DNA from: Tillus elongatus
Lineage: Eukaryota > Arthropoda > Insecta > Coleoptera > Cleridae
DNA length: 64,000 nucleotides
Direction: 5' to 3'
Assembly: GCA_964006375.1 (NCBI GenBank)
Contig: OZ023270.1
Location: 55,081,036-55,145,035, forward strand
Below the pieces are notes generated by a model that saw nothing but the letters and a program-made list of their open reading frames with translations, did no database searches and was not told the origin of the DNA. Positions 25,901-37,160 of this stretch are shown one piece after another (positions within the stretch are counted from its first letter, which is position 1; each line of letters starts with the position of its first letter). The position numbers and the translations under genes are program-made.

Positions 25901-27346
25901 ATCGGCTCTTATTTCTAGTGCACTATGATTGTCAGTTGGTATGGCGTAGGATTCTTGGGGATGAAAAAAATCGCGCATAAAATTCGGTTTGAAACAAAAA
26001 ACAAGAAAATAATCGGGAGGAAGTCTTTTTTGTCCTGAGAGTTAAATTTTTTTTATATTTTGGCTTTTCTTCTGGAAACCATGCCGAGTCGTTTAAGCGT
26101 TTTACTCTATCAAATTTTATTTGGATTTAGTATTCACGCGGTTTAAAATATATTACTGTCCTTTGATTTGAGTTTGATTATTTGATATAGTCTCAATATT
26201 GGTTGGTGGCAGTAGTATAGTCTGAAAATATTCAGGATAATCACAGAAGAAAACCAAGTAAGCTGCCGAACTAACATCTTTCGGTAAGGTTCATTATTCA
26301 TACTCATTCTTGCTTTTGACTATCCCATATTTTATTGGAATTAATGGGCAAGTTGGAAGTTAGAAATTGGAAACTAAAATTAGAAATGGGAATTGATAAA
26401 CAGAACCAGAAAAGACCACTAAATTAAGTATTGATAATCAAACGGAAATAGGTCATAGCAGATAGGAAGTAGGTCACAGCAAATAGGAAAATACCCACCA
26501 GCACTAGCCTAGGACGCATTTTTGATAATTGTGACTTCAAGTCCTTGGACCCAAAGCTTAGTTAATGTTTGGCTTTCGTTGGCTGTCCGCTTTCTTCACA
26601 GGAAACCGAATAAGTATTACTTTTTTCCTTTGCTAATATTTTGTTGGTCAAGAAGTCAGTCTCTACAGTTCTCTACTACATTCTCTACAACCAGCAATAT
26701 TTATTTTTTTAACCTAAAGAACTTTTAATAATCATTGAGTGTGACTTATAAGACTTTTACAGGTGTTGGATTAAACCTATTGAGTTTAAAACTAATAATT
26801 GTTAGATCTTAAAACTTGATCATTGTAATGTGCGCGAATTCATAATTTCATGATATTGATTTGTAAACCTAAGCTAGCAAAATATTGTAAGAATTTATCA
26901 TATTATCACTTCACTTTATCCCTTCTCTATCTAATAACTAATTAAATTTATATTTTACTAATGCTGAGTGTATTACTACTTTGTAACTTATTGTGTCAAA
27001 TTTGGACGACTTCTACTCATGTTTGGTAACTTGCATGGGCATACTTAAGTTCTTTACGGAGTCAGGGGTCTTAAAATTGGGTGGCGCATTTAAAAAACTA
27101 AAAACCTGGACCCACTCCCTCACCACTGAGTAGGCGTCGATTTAACTCCTTTAAGAGTGTTTCTACCATCAGATAAATTTTACATGATAACCATCTAAGA
27201 GCAAATTATACCGTAACATCTTCCCCACAACTCATGGTGCGTGTTCGCATCCATGCCGATGATGTTCTGTCATCCAACTGCTCTCCTACCCACCATCAGT
27301 TGCTCCAATTCCTTGGGTGCAGGAGGAGCCGTGCTGTCCCCTGGTA
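22977..27346 (-). pseudogene. LINE family B copy 2, deleted and interrupted
   Basis: The minus strand gives, from the 3' end: the C-terminal domain and RNase H end (23059-23595, GHSGIKSNEEAAGLAK and HILCECKTLDRK); the RNase H start (23710-23949, VWFTDGSGGERGTGAGVYS); the RT C-terminus (24083-24295, SLTYAALVWWFKVTQSSAKQ); then, after a jump, the RT N-terminus and linker (24297-24800, SRVDWTVAKEVVTWSKIRWA). Most of the RT palm, including YADD, is deleted. The endonuclease part stops at 25231 (GTGTCCGA) and resumes at about 27217 (TCCCCACAACTCATGG), as compared with copy 3 at 35307. It is non-functional. Confidence 0.82.
25232..27217. other. About 2-kb unidentified insertion inside LINE-B copy 2
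   Basis: The LINE-B endonuclease sequence is contiguous in the copy at 35280-35310 but here is separated by about 1986 bp. The insert is AT-rich with no long frame. I found no terminal inverted repeats, LTRs, poly-A tail or similarity to other parts of the window. Its ends (CGATAAATTT and CCGTAACATC) match no family I recognise. Confidence 0.5.
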
Positions 27347-27696
27347 GATTTCATTAAATGTTACATATTTGATTTGAAAAAAGTCTATTTGCTTTTCTCT
27401 TTCATTTAGCATTCACTTTTATACCATTGTAATGTTTACCTTTTCAAATTCAACAATCTCTAAAACATACAGGTGGTTTTGAGAAATTAGCAGAAACAGT
27501 AGGCGGCTGCAATTTTAAGTTTGACACATTTTTTCCAAAAAAAAAAGGTTACTAATTTTGGCTCTTGATTAATTGTATTTTTGAGTGTCTCGTAGGTATA
27601 GGAATTAAAATATTTAAATTTTGGTAAGTGTAATTTGGGTTTGATAATAAGCAAAGACAAGGTTTTCTGAGAAATGAAAAATGTTGAAACATGTAC
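27347..27696. other. AT-rich spacer
   Basis: No feature recognised between the 5'-truncated end of LINE-B copy 2 and the left inverted repeat at 27697. Confidence 0.4.
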
Positions 27697-27849
27697 AGGG
27701 TTCGACGTAACTAATGCAACCAGGCCATAACTTTTAAACCGAGAAAGGCTCAAAATATGTTCGGTTGTATAACAGACTCTTTGCGACTATTTGGTGACAT
27801 TATCGTCATTTTTTGAAGCACCTCCTTTTTGGAGGGTGACAATCCTTTA

Positions 27850-28520
27850 ATGTTTTGAAATTTATTTGTAAAAATGGTAAAATCTTATTTTATTGAAGTA
27901 GATGCTCCAATTGAGCCTCTTAAACTTCTTGACATTAGTAAAGCCTCTCGTCGAACTGATGAATCGAGTTTTGCAGTGATCCGTTAGGCACTTGTTGAAA
28001 GGCCATCATAATTCGGTCTCGAAACTATTCCAAACTCGCAGGACGATCATTGTAAACAACGGTATTTAAATGACAGCAGAGAAAAAATCGAGTGGTGACA
28101 AATATGGAGATCTAGCTGGCCCCTCACTGGGTTCTCTTCTGCCTATTCATCGGTTAGGAAGTGTCACAGTAAGGTATCCCTTACCTCTTGATTGAAATGA
28201 GGTGGGGCGCCATCTTGTTGGAAGCAGACATTGGGGAAATCATTTTGACATTCTGTGATGCGGGGCACAATATCTTCTCGTAGTAATCTTAGATAGCGTG
28301 GATCTATTAAAGTACCTTCAAAGAAGATTGGTCCAAATACATGATGACTAACAATTCTGGACTATACGTTAATTTTTCAGGATATTGGGTATGAATTTCT
28401 TCCATCCAATGGGGGTTACTGTCAGACCAATGTCCACAACTGTATCTGTTTACACTATCATTAAGCCAAAAGTCACGTTCATGAGAGAAAACAACGTGGT
28501 TTAACCTTCCAGTCGGGTCG
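27850..28520 (-). pseudogene. Mariner-like transposase relic (C-terminal two thirds)
   Basis: The minus strand gives, with stops and shifts, VVFSHERDFWLNDSVNRYSC, GHWSDSNPHWMEEIHTQYPE, VFGPIFFEGTLIDPRYLRLL and CFQQDGAPPHFNQEVRD. These correspond block by block to the DD41D protein at 4901-5989 (SNENPHWMREEHTQYPE, FQQDGAPPHY). The first catalytic region is degraded and the last third is scrambled by stops. Confidence 0.75.
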
Positions 28521-28529
28521 TCTAAATTT

Positions 28530-29510
28530 GTAACAATATAGAGGGCGTCGGGTCTTAGAGACCCGTGGCCATTTTTTTTAGATTGATAATTTTTTGCTTA
28601 TACGACATATTAATATGAAAGAAATATCCTTTATTAATAATACTAATATAGAAAAAAACTTAAATTATAAATAAGAAATACATAAATTATGATATGAAAA
28701 AAATAACGCAAAAAACATCATAATTTATAAAATGTGAGTACTAAAAAAATAAAAAAACAAGACTCATTTCTTTGATATAAACGTGTTGACATATTAACAA
28801 AAATTATTATTTATTGATTTTTAGCAATATTTGAGTATATTGGACACCAAGCTTGAAGATGACTAAGGCAAATAAATTTATGACATTTTTGACAATAATA
28901 TTTTGTTTTTGAGTCTTTTTGGCAAAAAAAAACCACCGTTTTCTTGTTCCTGGTTGAATTTCAAGATTTTCTCTAGTTAATAATGTACCTGCAGTTTCCT
29001 GTCTTCTCTGCCTTACCGATGGTGGTACATTCATTTCAGAAGATGTCGCACTAGTTGGTCTTGGGTAAGAGACAACGCAATATCTCTAAGGAACGACGTT
29101 CTAACATCATATATTTTGTTGTTGGAAGCGTAGATGATTTGGGAGTTAACACCCGCTATATTTATCATGGAATAAAATATTACCATGGGCCACCTCTTTG
29201 TGTTTCTAGCTACATTGTAAGTAGCACATAATTTATCCCAATTATCAATTCCGCCTTTTGTATGATTGTAATAGGTGATTATTTCGGGTTTTCATTTGTC
29301 ATGGGTTGATTTATAGATTTGATCGTCATGGTGTAAACTAGATATAAGAATAAAATTTCGATACTCTTTGGGCGCGCCTAGTGTTGCCACATCACTTTTT
29401 TCAAAAACTAGGGTGACCATATTTTAAAATCATTTTTAGGATATAATACAACATTTCTCAATGATTGTGCACAAAAACTATTAAGAATGGTGAAAAAAAT
29501 TATTCCGGCG
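28530..29510 (-). pseudogene. piggyBac-like transposase relic
   Basis: The minus strand encodes piggyBac-type blocks: EYRNFILISSLHHDD, KPEIITYYNHTKGGIDNWDK, RNTKRWPMVIFYSMINIAGV, and a C-terminal Cys-rich domain. The last is read as GTRKRW in one frame and YYCQKCHKFICLSHLQAWC in the next. One frameshift in that domain and an upstream stop inactivate it. The GGGTCTTAGAGACCC palindrome near 28533 lies at the left edge, and GGCGCTAACGGTTAAGGG near 29508 may be near the right edge. TTAA target copies were not found. Confidence 0.8.
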
Positions 29511-29744
29511 CTAACGGTTAAGGGGTTGACACTATTCAAAAAGGGGGTGCTTTAAAAATCTCGGTAATGCCACCAAATAGTTGCAAATAATCTGTTATGC
29601 AATTTGAGTCCCATGCCTTTTTAGGTTTAAAAGTTATGACCTTGTTGTGTTACTTATGCCAATCCTGTATATGGTCTTGGGAGTCTTCAATCACTTTGGC
29701 TTACAAAATTCAATTTTTTCGTTATATTTGTATCGGTGCAATAA

Positions 29745-30152
29745 TAAACAAATAATTGGCAGATTTTGTTGAAATTTGGCAGATGCCTTCCTTTTGTAAA
29801 TGGCTTAAGAAAATAGAAGTTATACTACGTACAAAAAGTTGGTAAAAAATAATTCATTGAATAGGCTGAATACCTCAGTTCGCGAGTTGAGTAACCTCTC
29901 GAATTGGGCTAGGAGGTCGCGGGTTCGAGTCCCGTATTGGGACAGTCGGTCTTTTTCACTCGAATGTGGAAAGCCGGCTTCTGGTGACTAATGTGTTGTG
30001 TCCTTTGTCTATTGGTCTATGTAAGCTCTCCCGCACAAGTCAGACTTCTTGGGTGCGAAGTTTGTCTACTGTGGTGTTATTATATGTTATTATATTATAT
30101 TCGAAAAAACTTATGAAAATTCGGTACCTTAACGCGTTTGCTGCGTCAGGAG
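29745..30152 (+). mobile_element. HINE-like fragment copy E carrying a tRNA-like SINE
   Basis: The left part (29745-29810) matches the family block TTTGGCAGATGCCTTCCTTT, GTAAATGGCTTAAG. The right part (30110-30152) matches its 3' end, ATGAAAATTCGGTACC, TTAACGCGTTTGCTGCGTCAGGAG. The middle is occupied by the SINE-like unit at 29875-30100. Confidence 0.5.
29875..30100 (+). mobile_element. tRNA-derived SINE-like unit
   Basis: The head (CCTCAGTTCGCGAGTTGAG to GTATTGGGAC) contains an exact pol III B box, GGTTCGAGTCC, at 29922-29932 and a weak A-box candidate upstream. A unique-looking body of about 150 bp follows, ending in ATTATATGTTATTATATTAT repeats. It is unlike the SINE at 45318. A decayed tRNA gene alone is less likely because of the body and tail. 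Confidence 0.5.
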
Positions 30153-31335
30153 TTTATTGCTTAGTTTGAGGTAGTTGCAAAATTAGGAATGCACGTCTAG
30201 TATAAATATATTGCAGTTTTGATTATCATGTCTTCCTCATCTTTACTTGAGTCAGCTTTTTGCGTTCGTTTACGCGCATCAGTCTTACGCTTAATGGCAT
30301 AACGACTGTGGATTTGTATCAAAGATTGTCGAAAGAGGAATAGGAATAGGTAAATATAAAACCTAAAGGTACCACTGCATAATATTAATGTTGACACAAA
30401 GTGTGAGGGAGTTAGAACTGATATATTTAGAAGTCTATTTTAATTACCTCCCTCAGCACGCTTTAATACTAACGCGGGCTCCGTGAATGTGAAATAAAAG
30501 CAAGAGTTTCCTGGTCCAGATGCGAGCAGACGAGCTCGCTTCAAAGAGGACTAAGTTTTAATTTATGCTTGTCTTATTACCTTGTTTTGTAGAAAGTCGA
30601 TGAAAGACGCACCTCGGGGTGAGAAAATGTCATGAATTTACCTAAAATTCCCCGGTGAAAATACATAAAACAAATGGAAGAAGTAAATAGTTTTCTGACG
30701 ACTCAATAGAAATTTGGGCGAGGTTGTTACACTACGTTACTAAGGCAGCAGAATCTTCAATAACTTCGGTATAATTTAATTTGTTTGTTACACGAAAGTT
30801 AATTGCTTTTGTTAAAACTATTTTGAATTCCTAGCCAACTAATAATTTTGTAAATGTTTGTTCTGATAAGCAATAATTTCACTTCTCATAAAATATATAA
30901 GCAAATTGACATATGTGAAAAGTTAGGACGCAGTGAATGCGTTATGGTAGCGAATGTTCATTAGAATGGGTTTCCACTACAAAATTGTTAGTTAAATAAT
31001 GAATAAAGGTTGAATGAAATATTAAAATGATTTTGGTGAAAAGGTGAATGTAAATATACAAGGAGATGCATTATTTCACGATTTGGACGAAATTCTTGGG
31101 TTATTAAAATATGTCAGTTTAAAGTCAGATATGGTATTTGTCAATAATACACAAGTAATGTAACCGTGGATTATCCAATATATTACGTCTTAGTTTCTCC
31201 GCTTTTTTGGGGTATAAAACTTAATTTTAATGTTTGGGTATCTTTTAGTACCTTAACCCAGCATATTCTTTCTTTCAATGAGCGAAGATTGGAAAATGTG
31301 TCTTAATTAGTGAAGATTGAAACATGTGATGGATA
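30153..31335. other. AT-rich stretch, with one small HINE end
   Basis: Mostly unassigned. At 30925-30975 the sequence GGACGCAGTGAATGCGTTAT, GGTAGCGAATGTTCATTA matches the reversed 3' terminal hairpin of the HINE family. No coding signal seen. Confidence 0.4.
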
Positions 31336-31560
31336 CAATTTGGAGAAGTTAATTCATCCCAATACAGTTTTTAGACCTGACGATCGTTTCGCTAACAAAG
31401 TTAGCGTCATCAGAGGGATGAATAAATTAAGCGAATAAAAACAAGAACTACTATTTATATGTTAGTTGACAAGCAATTGCGACCAGCGCCCTCTACGAAG
31501 GTATATAGACAAACCCCCACTGTATAGTCGAAAATCGCTGTAATAGAAATTTCATTACCT
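31336..31560 (-). mobile_element. Hammerhead-bearing repeat (Penelope-like terminal repeat?)
   Basis: On the minus strand it matches 57580-57855 over about 220 bp. Shared landmarks are GTGGGGGT, CTATATACC, GGGCGCTGGTCGCAATTGCT, TCAACTAACAT, ATTCGCTT, the hammerhead, and CTAAAAACTGTATTG with GATGAATTA. Two diverged copies conserving the ribozyme core suggest a family-wide element. Hammerheads in terminal repeats are known for Penelope-like elements; no RT of that type was found here. Confidence 0.5.
31376..31416 (-). ncRNA. Hammerhead-ribozyme-like motif 2 (best copy)
   Basis: On the minus strand CCT (31416-31414) is followed by CTGATGA (31413-31407). One extra C comes next, then helix II GCTAAC with GTTAGC closing a TTT loop, then GAA. 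The self-complementary ACGATCGT forms a minimal helix III, followed by C at the cleavage position and AGG, which pairs with CCT as helix I. All invariant core bases of a type I hammerhead are present. The extra C between the core and helix II is the only oddity. Confidence 0.6.
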
Positions 31561-31709
31561 ATTTTTGTAAAACCGCGCGTTGTTATTAAATATTCCTTTC
31601 AAGAAAAAGACGTTGATTATCTAAGATAACAATTCAAACAATGAATTAGACACGACTGGACCTGCTCTATTCATCGAAACATTTTTGTTCAAAGTTCTAA
31701 CGATATACC

Positions 31710-32240
31710 GGGTGTAAATAAATAAGTGCGAAAAAATTCAGGCGAGGATTCCTTGCTGAAATCTAAGGATGGTCTTTCATATAAAAAAACCTCATAGACT
31801 CCGCTCCTGTGAAAATATGATCCCTTAAAGAGGGTGTCAAAAATGTAGTTTTTATTTTTTTTAAGTATGGATGGTGTGACAGAAATTAAATTAAGTAGAT
31901 GTTGTCTGCTATTGAGAAGACACTCAGTGAGTAATTTGTTAGTTTTCTCATAAGGTTGTAAGGGGTAGAAAGAGTCACCCCTGAAACTTCTTCCACACAT
32001 AACTTTTATATAGCTGTAAGAAAAAAGTTACGTGTGAAACAAGTTCTAGGGAGTGTAGAGGAGCTCCATTTGCTTAAATACCAACTGGTCTTTGGGACAA
32101 TGCTCATTATTCTCGATACTGTCAGTCAACATTGAATCAATAGTGTTTCCCAACAACTCCAAGTACATGTCTCCAGTCAAATTATCAGGTAAGCACACTG
32201 GACCAAAAATATAGTCATCAAAAATTCCACCCCACACATG
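31710..32240 (-). pseudogene. Mariner-like element relic with transposase fragment
   Basis: A TA followed by CCGGGTGTAAATAAATAAG at about 31708 looks like a terminal repeat. At 32046-32237 and a little beyond, the minus strand encodes NAEKLHVWGGIFDDYIFGPV, then CLPDNLTGDMYLELLGNTID and, after a shift, GAPLHS. This corresponds to VNVWAGIVGNHIVGPFF and DGAPPH of the DD41D protein. Only the region between the first two catalytic Asp residues survives, and no opposite terminus was identified. Confidence 0.6.
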
Positions 32241-32799
32241 GAGTTTTTCCGCGTTGTCTATTCATTCATTTTTTTCAGCGCTTCACTTTTTATTACAAAT
32301 AGACTCGGTCTCATGAAACTTTTCCAATAACTCTAAAACATTCTTTAGATTAACATGTTTCTCTGCAGAGTGTCCCACGGTCGCCGTTGGTTAGAAGTAT
32401 TTGGAGAACCGCAAAAGTTATCAAATCAAAATTTGGCAAAAAGCCTTTAGAGCTTTTTTCACTTAGGGTTCGTCCACGTCTTTGCAGCCCCGATAGCACC
32501 GCAGCCTTTCGCTTATTGTGCATGCCCTTTGTCTTTTCTACTCCACCTATTGGAATCACTGTGCCTTGAACTAGTCTGCACAGCAATTGGTAGGGTGAAG
32601 TTTTATATTGCTCTGTCTCCGGTCTAGACTGTCCGTAGATCAGTTGTCTTCTGCGGTCCAGAGATTTACTCGTACAAGATATGCTGGGCTGATTCGCCGC
32701 AGAGTTTGCATACCAGGTCCCCTTCGAACCGCCCCATTTTATGCAGGTGTTTCTTGACGGGCATGTGTCCCGTCAAGAGTCCTGTTATGTTCCTGATCT

Positions 32800-35757
32800 A
32801 TCCTCTGCTAAGACTTAGGAGCTCCACAGCTCTCTTTTGAACTGGGTTCCTCAATTACTGACATCCTATGTCTGACCCCTGGACAGTCTGCCCAGTACAC
32901 CTTATGTTCGTTTCTGACCCAGGACTTAATGGATCCCTGGCAGTGCTCTTTGTCACGTCCAGAACCGGTTCTGGTCCCATAAATGGTTCTGATGACCCTA
33001 TCTTCGCGAGACTGCCAGCTTCTATATTGCCTTTGACCCCCGAGTGACTCGTCACCCAGATGAGAGTGACCTAATTCTTCCCAGCCAGGTCGCTCGTCTG
33101 GGCTCGGCATTCACTTGCCAGCCTGGAATTTACCCGTGGGATACTTAGGGCCTTAAGGGCTGTCTGGCTGCCTGTGGCTATGAGGATCCGCTTGTTGGTG
33201 TAACCCCCCCCCCCGGTTCTCTCACGCAGTGCAAGATGGCGTACATTTCTGCCTAAAGACCGTTGCACGAGCTTTGAGGGAAATGCTGTGAGTTACCATC
33301 GGTTCCTCCGAATAAATGCCTGCCCCCGTCCCACGCGTCCCGCCAGACCCGTCCGTGAACCAGACGAGCGCCCGTGGTAAACCCTGTGATGCTCAGGCAA
33401 GTCATCCTTTGGATCTTGCCTAGTTTTTGTTTGGCACTGGATTGTGTCATCTTAGACCACCTGCCTAGTGCCGCATATGTTAACGATGGTCTGACCACCT
33501 TTGTACACAGCCAGTGGGCTATACTAGTGGAGGCTAGGGTCATAACTGACTTACGCAGTATTTTTTCAGCGTGACCATTCCAGGTTAGCTTAGAGTCCAA
33601 TACGACCCCAAGACATTTTACCTTCCTGGCCATTGGGATGCTTCTACCGTATATAGCGAGAGTTCTGTGGCTCTCCCACTTCCTCCTCCTCGTAAGCGGT
33701 ATGACAATTGCTTTCTCAGCGCTTACACCGAGCCCTTGGCCAACCCTCCACATTCCACCACTTTCCCACACTGACTGTGTAACCTTTCCTCGGACTATTA
33801 TGACAATGTCGTCCGCATAGTCCTGTACCTCGTACCCCCCTCCCGAGAGCCTCCCTAGCAGGCCGTCTACGACTAGGCACCAGAGCAGGGGAGACAGAAC
33901 GCTCCCCTACGGACACCCCGCGAGTGAGGTGAACATCGCCCTGTCCCTAAGCATGGAACCGATCCACCTGCAGCAGGTCTCCTCTATTCCCCGCTCACTG
34001 ACAGCTGCCAGTACCGATCCGAATGAAGTGTTGATGAAGCCCCCCCCCTCTGCGTCTAGGCAGGCTCCCAGCGTCACCTCTCTGTTCTTCAGCGTATTCT
34101 CGAGTTTCAGCACCAGATGGTGCAGTGCTGCTCTATATGCATATTTTCCGTAGTGTAGGGGATAAGTACACTGCCCCTAATGTGCCGGTCGAGCTATTTT
34201 CCATTGCTTTTAGCAAGAATGAAATGAGACTTATTGGCCTTAGGGACTTTGCCTGGTGTGTTGGACGCCCAGGTTTAGGATTAAATACAACCCTGGCCAG
34301 TCTCCCTGCCCTCGGAATATACTCCAGAGCCAGGATGGTCCTCATCATGAGGGTAAGCGCCGGCGCCAGTTTGTCTGTACCCTGTTGTAGCATGATGGGC
34401 GTTATTCCATCGAATCCCGGTCGAATCCCGGGGATTTGAATGGCTTAAAGATGTTAATGGCCCATCTAATTTTGCTCCAGGTAACCACCTCTTTAGCGAC
34501 TGTCCAGTCTACTCTAGATGCCCGCCTGTACCGCACCTCTATTTCTGAGTGTTCCCAGTCCGGAGGTGATTTGTCCGTAGTAGGAGTTTCATAGTTTCCT
34601 TCCCCGAGCTTGTAAAGCCTCACGTCGATGTTTTGAGGGAAGCTATGTTGGTCTGAGTGCCATTGGACAGGTCTTGTGTAGTCGAGCACCCTTGGATGTG
34701 CTCTCCACTTCCTCGCAGGACCGCCTCTACGACTCCTTCCTAGCGTCTCTCAGTCTTTTGTTGCAGCTTGTTAGGGCATGCCTATATTCAGCCTATGCTC
34801 CCGAACTTTTGGCCGCGTTGAACAGCTTACGAACCTGGGTTCTTCTTTGCCTGAGGTCCTCGTTCCACCACTGGACTTTCCTGGTGGATGCCCTCATTTT
34901 CAGGGGGCAGTTGACGTTATAGGCCGAGGTGATTGCGTCTCGCACTTGGGCTGCCGCAATCTCGAGGTCTATTGAATTGTCTATGGTACTCTTAACCCCC
35001 CGCAGTTCCACTGCAAGGTCTGCCCTGTTGGCTTCCCAGTCCGTCTTGCGAGGGTCCCGGTACCATACCGTTTGTCTTTCGACTTTGGCTATTTCAAACC
35101 GGATTTATATTTGGTCTGAGCTACTCACTTCCCCAGACACAGTCCAGTTCTTAACAAACTCGCACATAAACTGGGTGGAAACTGTTAGATCTAAAACTTC
35201 CTCACGGCGTGTTGTGACGAAGGTCGGTTTATTACCTCTATTCAATATGTCTAAATTAAATTTCATAAAGAATTGTAAAAGTGACTCACCTTTAGAGTTT
35301 GTGTCCGAGCTTCTCCACAACTCATGGTGCGCGTTCGCATCCATGCCGATGATGGTCTGCCATACACCTGCTCTGCTACCCACCATCAGCTGCGCCAGTT
35401 CCTTGGGTGGAGGAGGGTCCATACTGTCCCCTGGTAGATAGGCCGATCCGACAGTCCCGACATGTCCCTCGGCCCAGCCGCTCCTCCAGATCGGATTTTG
35501 ATCGCTGCAAGGTCCCTGGAACAGAAATTCATTAAAGGCACAAACTCTATCACTTCCCTGACAAAAATGCAGGCGCTCGGGTTCGTGCTGGATCTGCTGT
35601 AGATGAGCTTTCTAGCAGCCTCGCCGAGTCCCTCTTCCTTATAGGAGTACGGTTCTTGGATAAGGGCCACACCCGTGTTCCTCAGAGCCATCAGTAATCC
35701 GGCCGTGGCTGCGCTACTGTGTTGGAGGTTAAACTGAAGGAACCTAAGTCCCATCAA
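32800..35757 (-). pseudogene. LINE-B ORF2 relic: endonuclease, RT, RNase H
   Basis: In order: the endonuclease, with LRFLQFNLQHSSAA, ALIQEPYSYKEEG and GMDANAHHELWRSS (35757-35105); a linker with VQWWNEDLRQRR (34793-35011); RT with SLRPISLISFLLKAMEN, GACLDAEGGGFINTSF, QDYADDIVII near 33825 and CLGVVLDSKLTWNGHAEKIL (34393-33374). The RNase H start is fused directly after the RT through a deletion (33360-33253), followed by RNase H TNKRILIATGSQTALKAL and the C-terminus with KSWVRNEHKVYWADCPG. YADD is intact, but motif A reads LDAEGGGF where LDIEGAFD is usual, and at least five frameshifts are present. Confidence 0.82.
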
Positions 35758-35829
35758 CCACCGGCTGCTTCCCCAGTGCGCAGAAGTTAACCCTTCCCAG
35801 GCCGCAGAATGCAGGAGGTTCCTTCAAGG

Positions 35830-36562
35830 GCTCTGTAAGATGCCTGGTCGATCGAGAAGGTGAAAGTCTGTCCTTTCTCCTATGCCTTCCTGCTTAGAAC
35901 CGATCAGTGTTGTGTCCCCGGTTTAGGTATCTGGATCTTCAGTCCTCTGACCACCGTCTCTTGCGGGACGGTATCAGGGCTCCATACGAGGACCTTGCGT
36001 CTCTTTGGCAGTTCCTTGGACTCGACGGCTGTCAAGTTCGCCTCCTCCCAAATCTGACCGAGGCCCCCGAACCTTTTCCGCAGCCATTCTCGCGACTGCG
36101 GGCTGTCACAGGTTATCCAGAGGATGCCCCCCTCTTGGTGCTCCGGTAGAACTGAGGCGGGATCTCCCCTTCCTGAAAAGAGTCCGCCGCAGCTACCAAC
36201 GTAGCCTGGATCAGGTCCGCCTTCCCCTGGTCTAGCGTAACCTCAGGATGGCGTCTGTCCATCCCGAGGCCCTCCGCAGCCTCCCTATACAAGCCAGCCT
36301 GCGCCGGTGTTCCGGCCCTGGCCCTTTTGGGACGTCTGTCTGTAGTAGGCGTGCTAGAGTCCGAGCGCGGCCTTTGCTGACTCGCACTGCTCTCTTCCGC
36401 CTTTACAGGTTTCCCGACCGTCCACGCCCCAGTCGCCATTTTCTGTGCCCTCCGGTGCTTCTTTCTTTGCGTCGCAGAAAGACGATTGTGCTGCAGGGAC
36501 AGTCCCTTTACCACTGCAGTAAGGTCCTCACTGGTAGAGGGGCCCCGAGAGCCCGCGGACAT
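35830..36562 (-). pseudogene. LINE-B ORF1 (gag-like) relic
   Basis: 36562-36113 encodes a basic, Ser/Pro-rich N-terminal part (QRKKHRRAQK, RPKRARAGTPAQAGLYREAA) ending before a helix-rich block. One frame away it continues with GILWITCDSPQSREWLRKRF, then EANLTAVESKELPKRRKVLV, then FTFSIDQASYRAL. The second part resembles the DUF4780 segment found in ORF1 proteins of insect LINEs (by eye). No CCHC knuckle is present, unlike ORF1 of the I-clade LINE. Confidence 0.65.
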
Positions 36563-37160
36563 GGCCGCCCTGCGGTCGGACCCACCAGCTTGGGTGTCGG
36601 GGACAGGTCCTTGGCCGAAGCTACCCCCTGATCCCCCGTATCTACGTCGATCGTGAGACCTCCAGAGTCCGCGGACGCTGCCGCCCCCTGGTTCGTCTAT
36701 GTTTCCGGAATAGACTCAATGCACGAGTCTGTAGCCGGAGCCACTCCTCGAGCCTCATTGGTTTTGATTTTATTTATATTTATCTTCTTCGTGTTGTTCC
36801 CACGAGAATGGGGGAAATAGTGTACACACCATCAGAACCCCCTATGTGGTGCAAGGCGGGTTACTCTGGAGGGTTGCCCGGTACTCCAGAGGTTCCGTTC
36901 GCGACAATATCACCCTGGTGCCATACATCCCCAGGCACGGGTCACGTGACACCGTGGATTGGGGGAGTTTTCTCGACCTCCACGTCTAGATCCGTCATGT
37001 TTATTTATAAGCAGGATCACCTCGTGCAGGATGCGGCTCTTCACCGCGCATGACGGTCTTGGGGAAAGCTTCATCCAAAGCTCATGTTGTTGTTCACATC
37101 CTTAGCTTGCCACCTGGACCCCTTTGGCCCCCGACTCATCGACCCCAAGCTTTAGAGCTT

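Larger units (their letters stand above)
27697..29672 (-). mobile_element. Decayed mariner-like element with about 155-bp inverted repeats and a piggyBac relic inside
   Basis: The left end (ACAGGGTTCGACGTAACTAA) and the right end (reverse strand ACAGGATTGGCATAAGTAA) begin about 155-bp inverted repeats: 27697-27850 and about 29518-29672. They share CATAACTTTTAAACC and ACTATTTGGTG. Inside are a mariner-type transposase relic (27850-28520) and, in place of its N-terminal half, piggyBac-derived sequence (28530-29510). Confidence 0.7.
32456..37149 (-). mobile_element. LINE family B copy 3, near full length, about 4.7 kb
   Basis: It is bounded by CTTTAGAGCTT at 32445-32455 and 37150-37160, an 11-bp target-site duplication. 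On the minus strand the order is a GC-rich 5' region (37149-36563), a gag-like ORF1 (36562-35830), then EN, RT, RNase H and the C-terminal domain (35757-32800) and a 3' UTR. GC content is visibly higher than the flanks. RNase H after the RT, and an ORF1 with a DUF4780-like part, suggest an R1/LOA-like LINE. Frameshifts and a deletion inactivate it. Confidence 0.88.

Noticed and set aside
36113..36631. GC-rich plus-strand frames over 35860-36631 as a host gene
   Set aside because: They are opposite-strand shadows of the LINE-B ORF1 on the minus strand.
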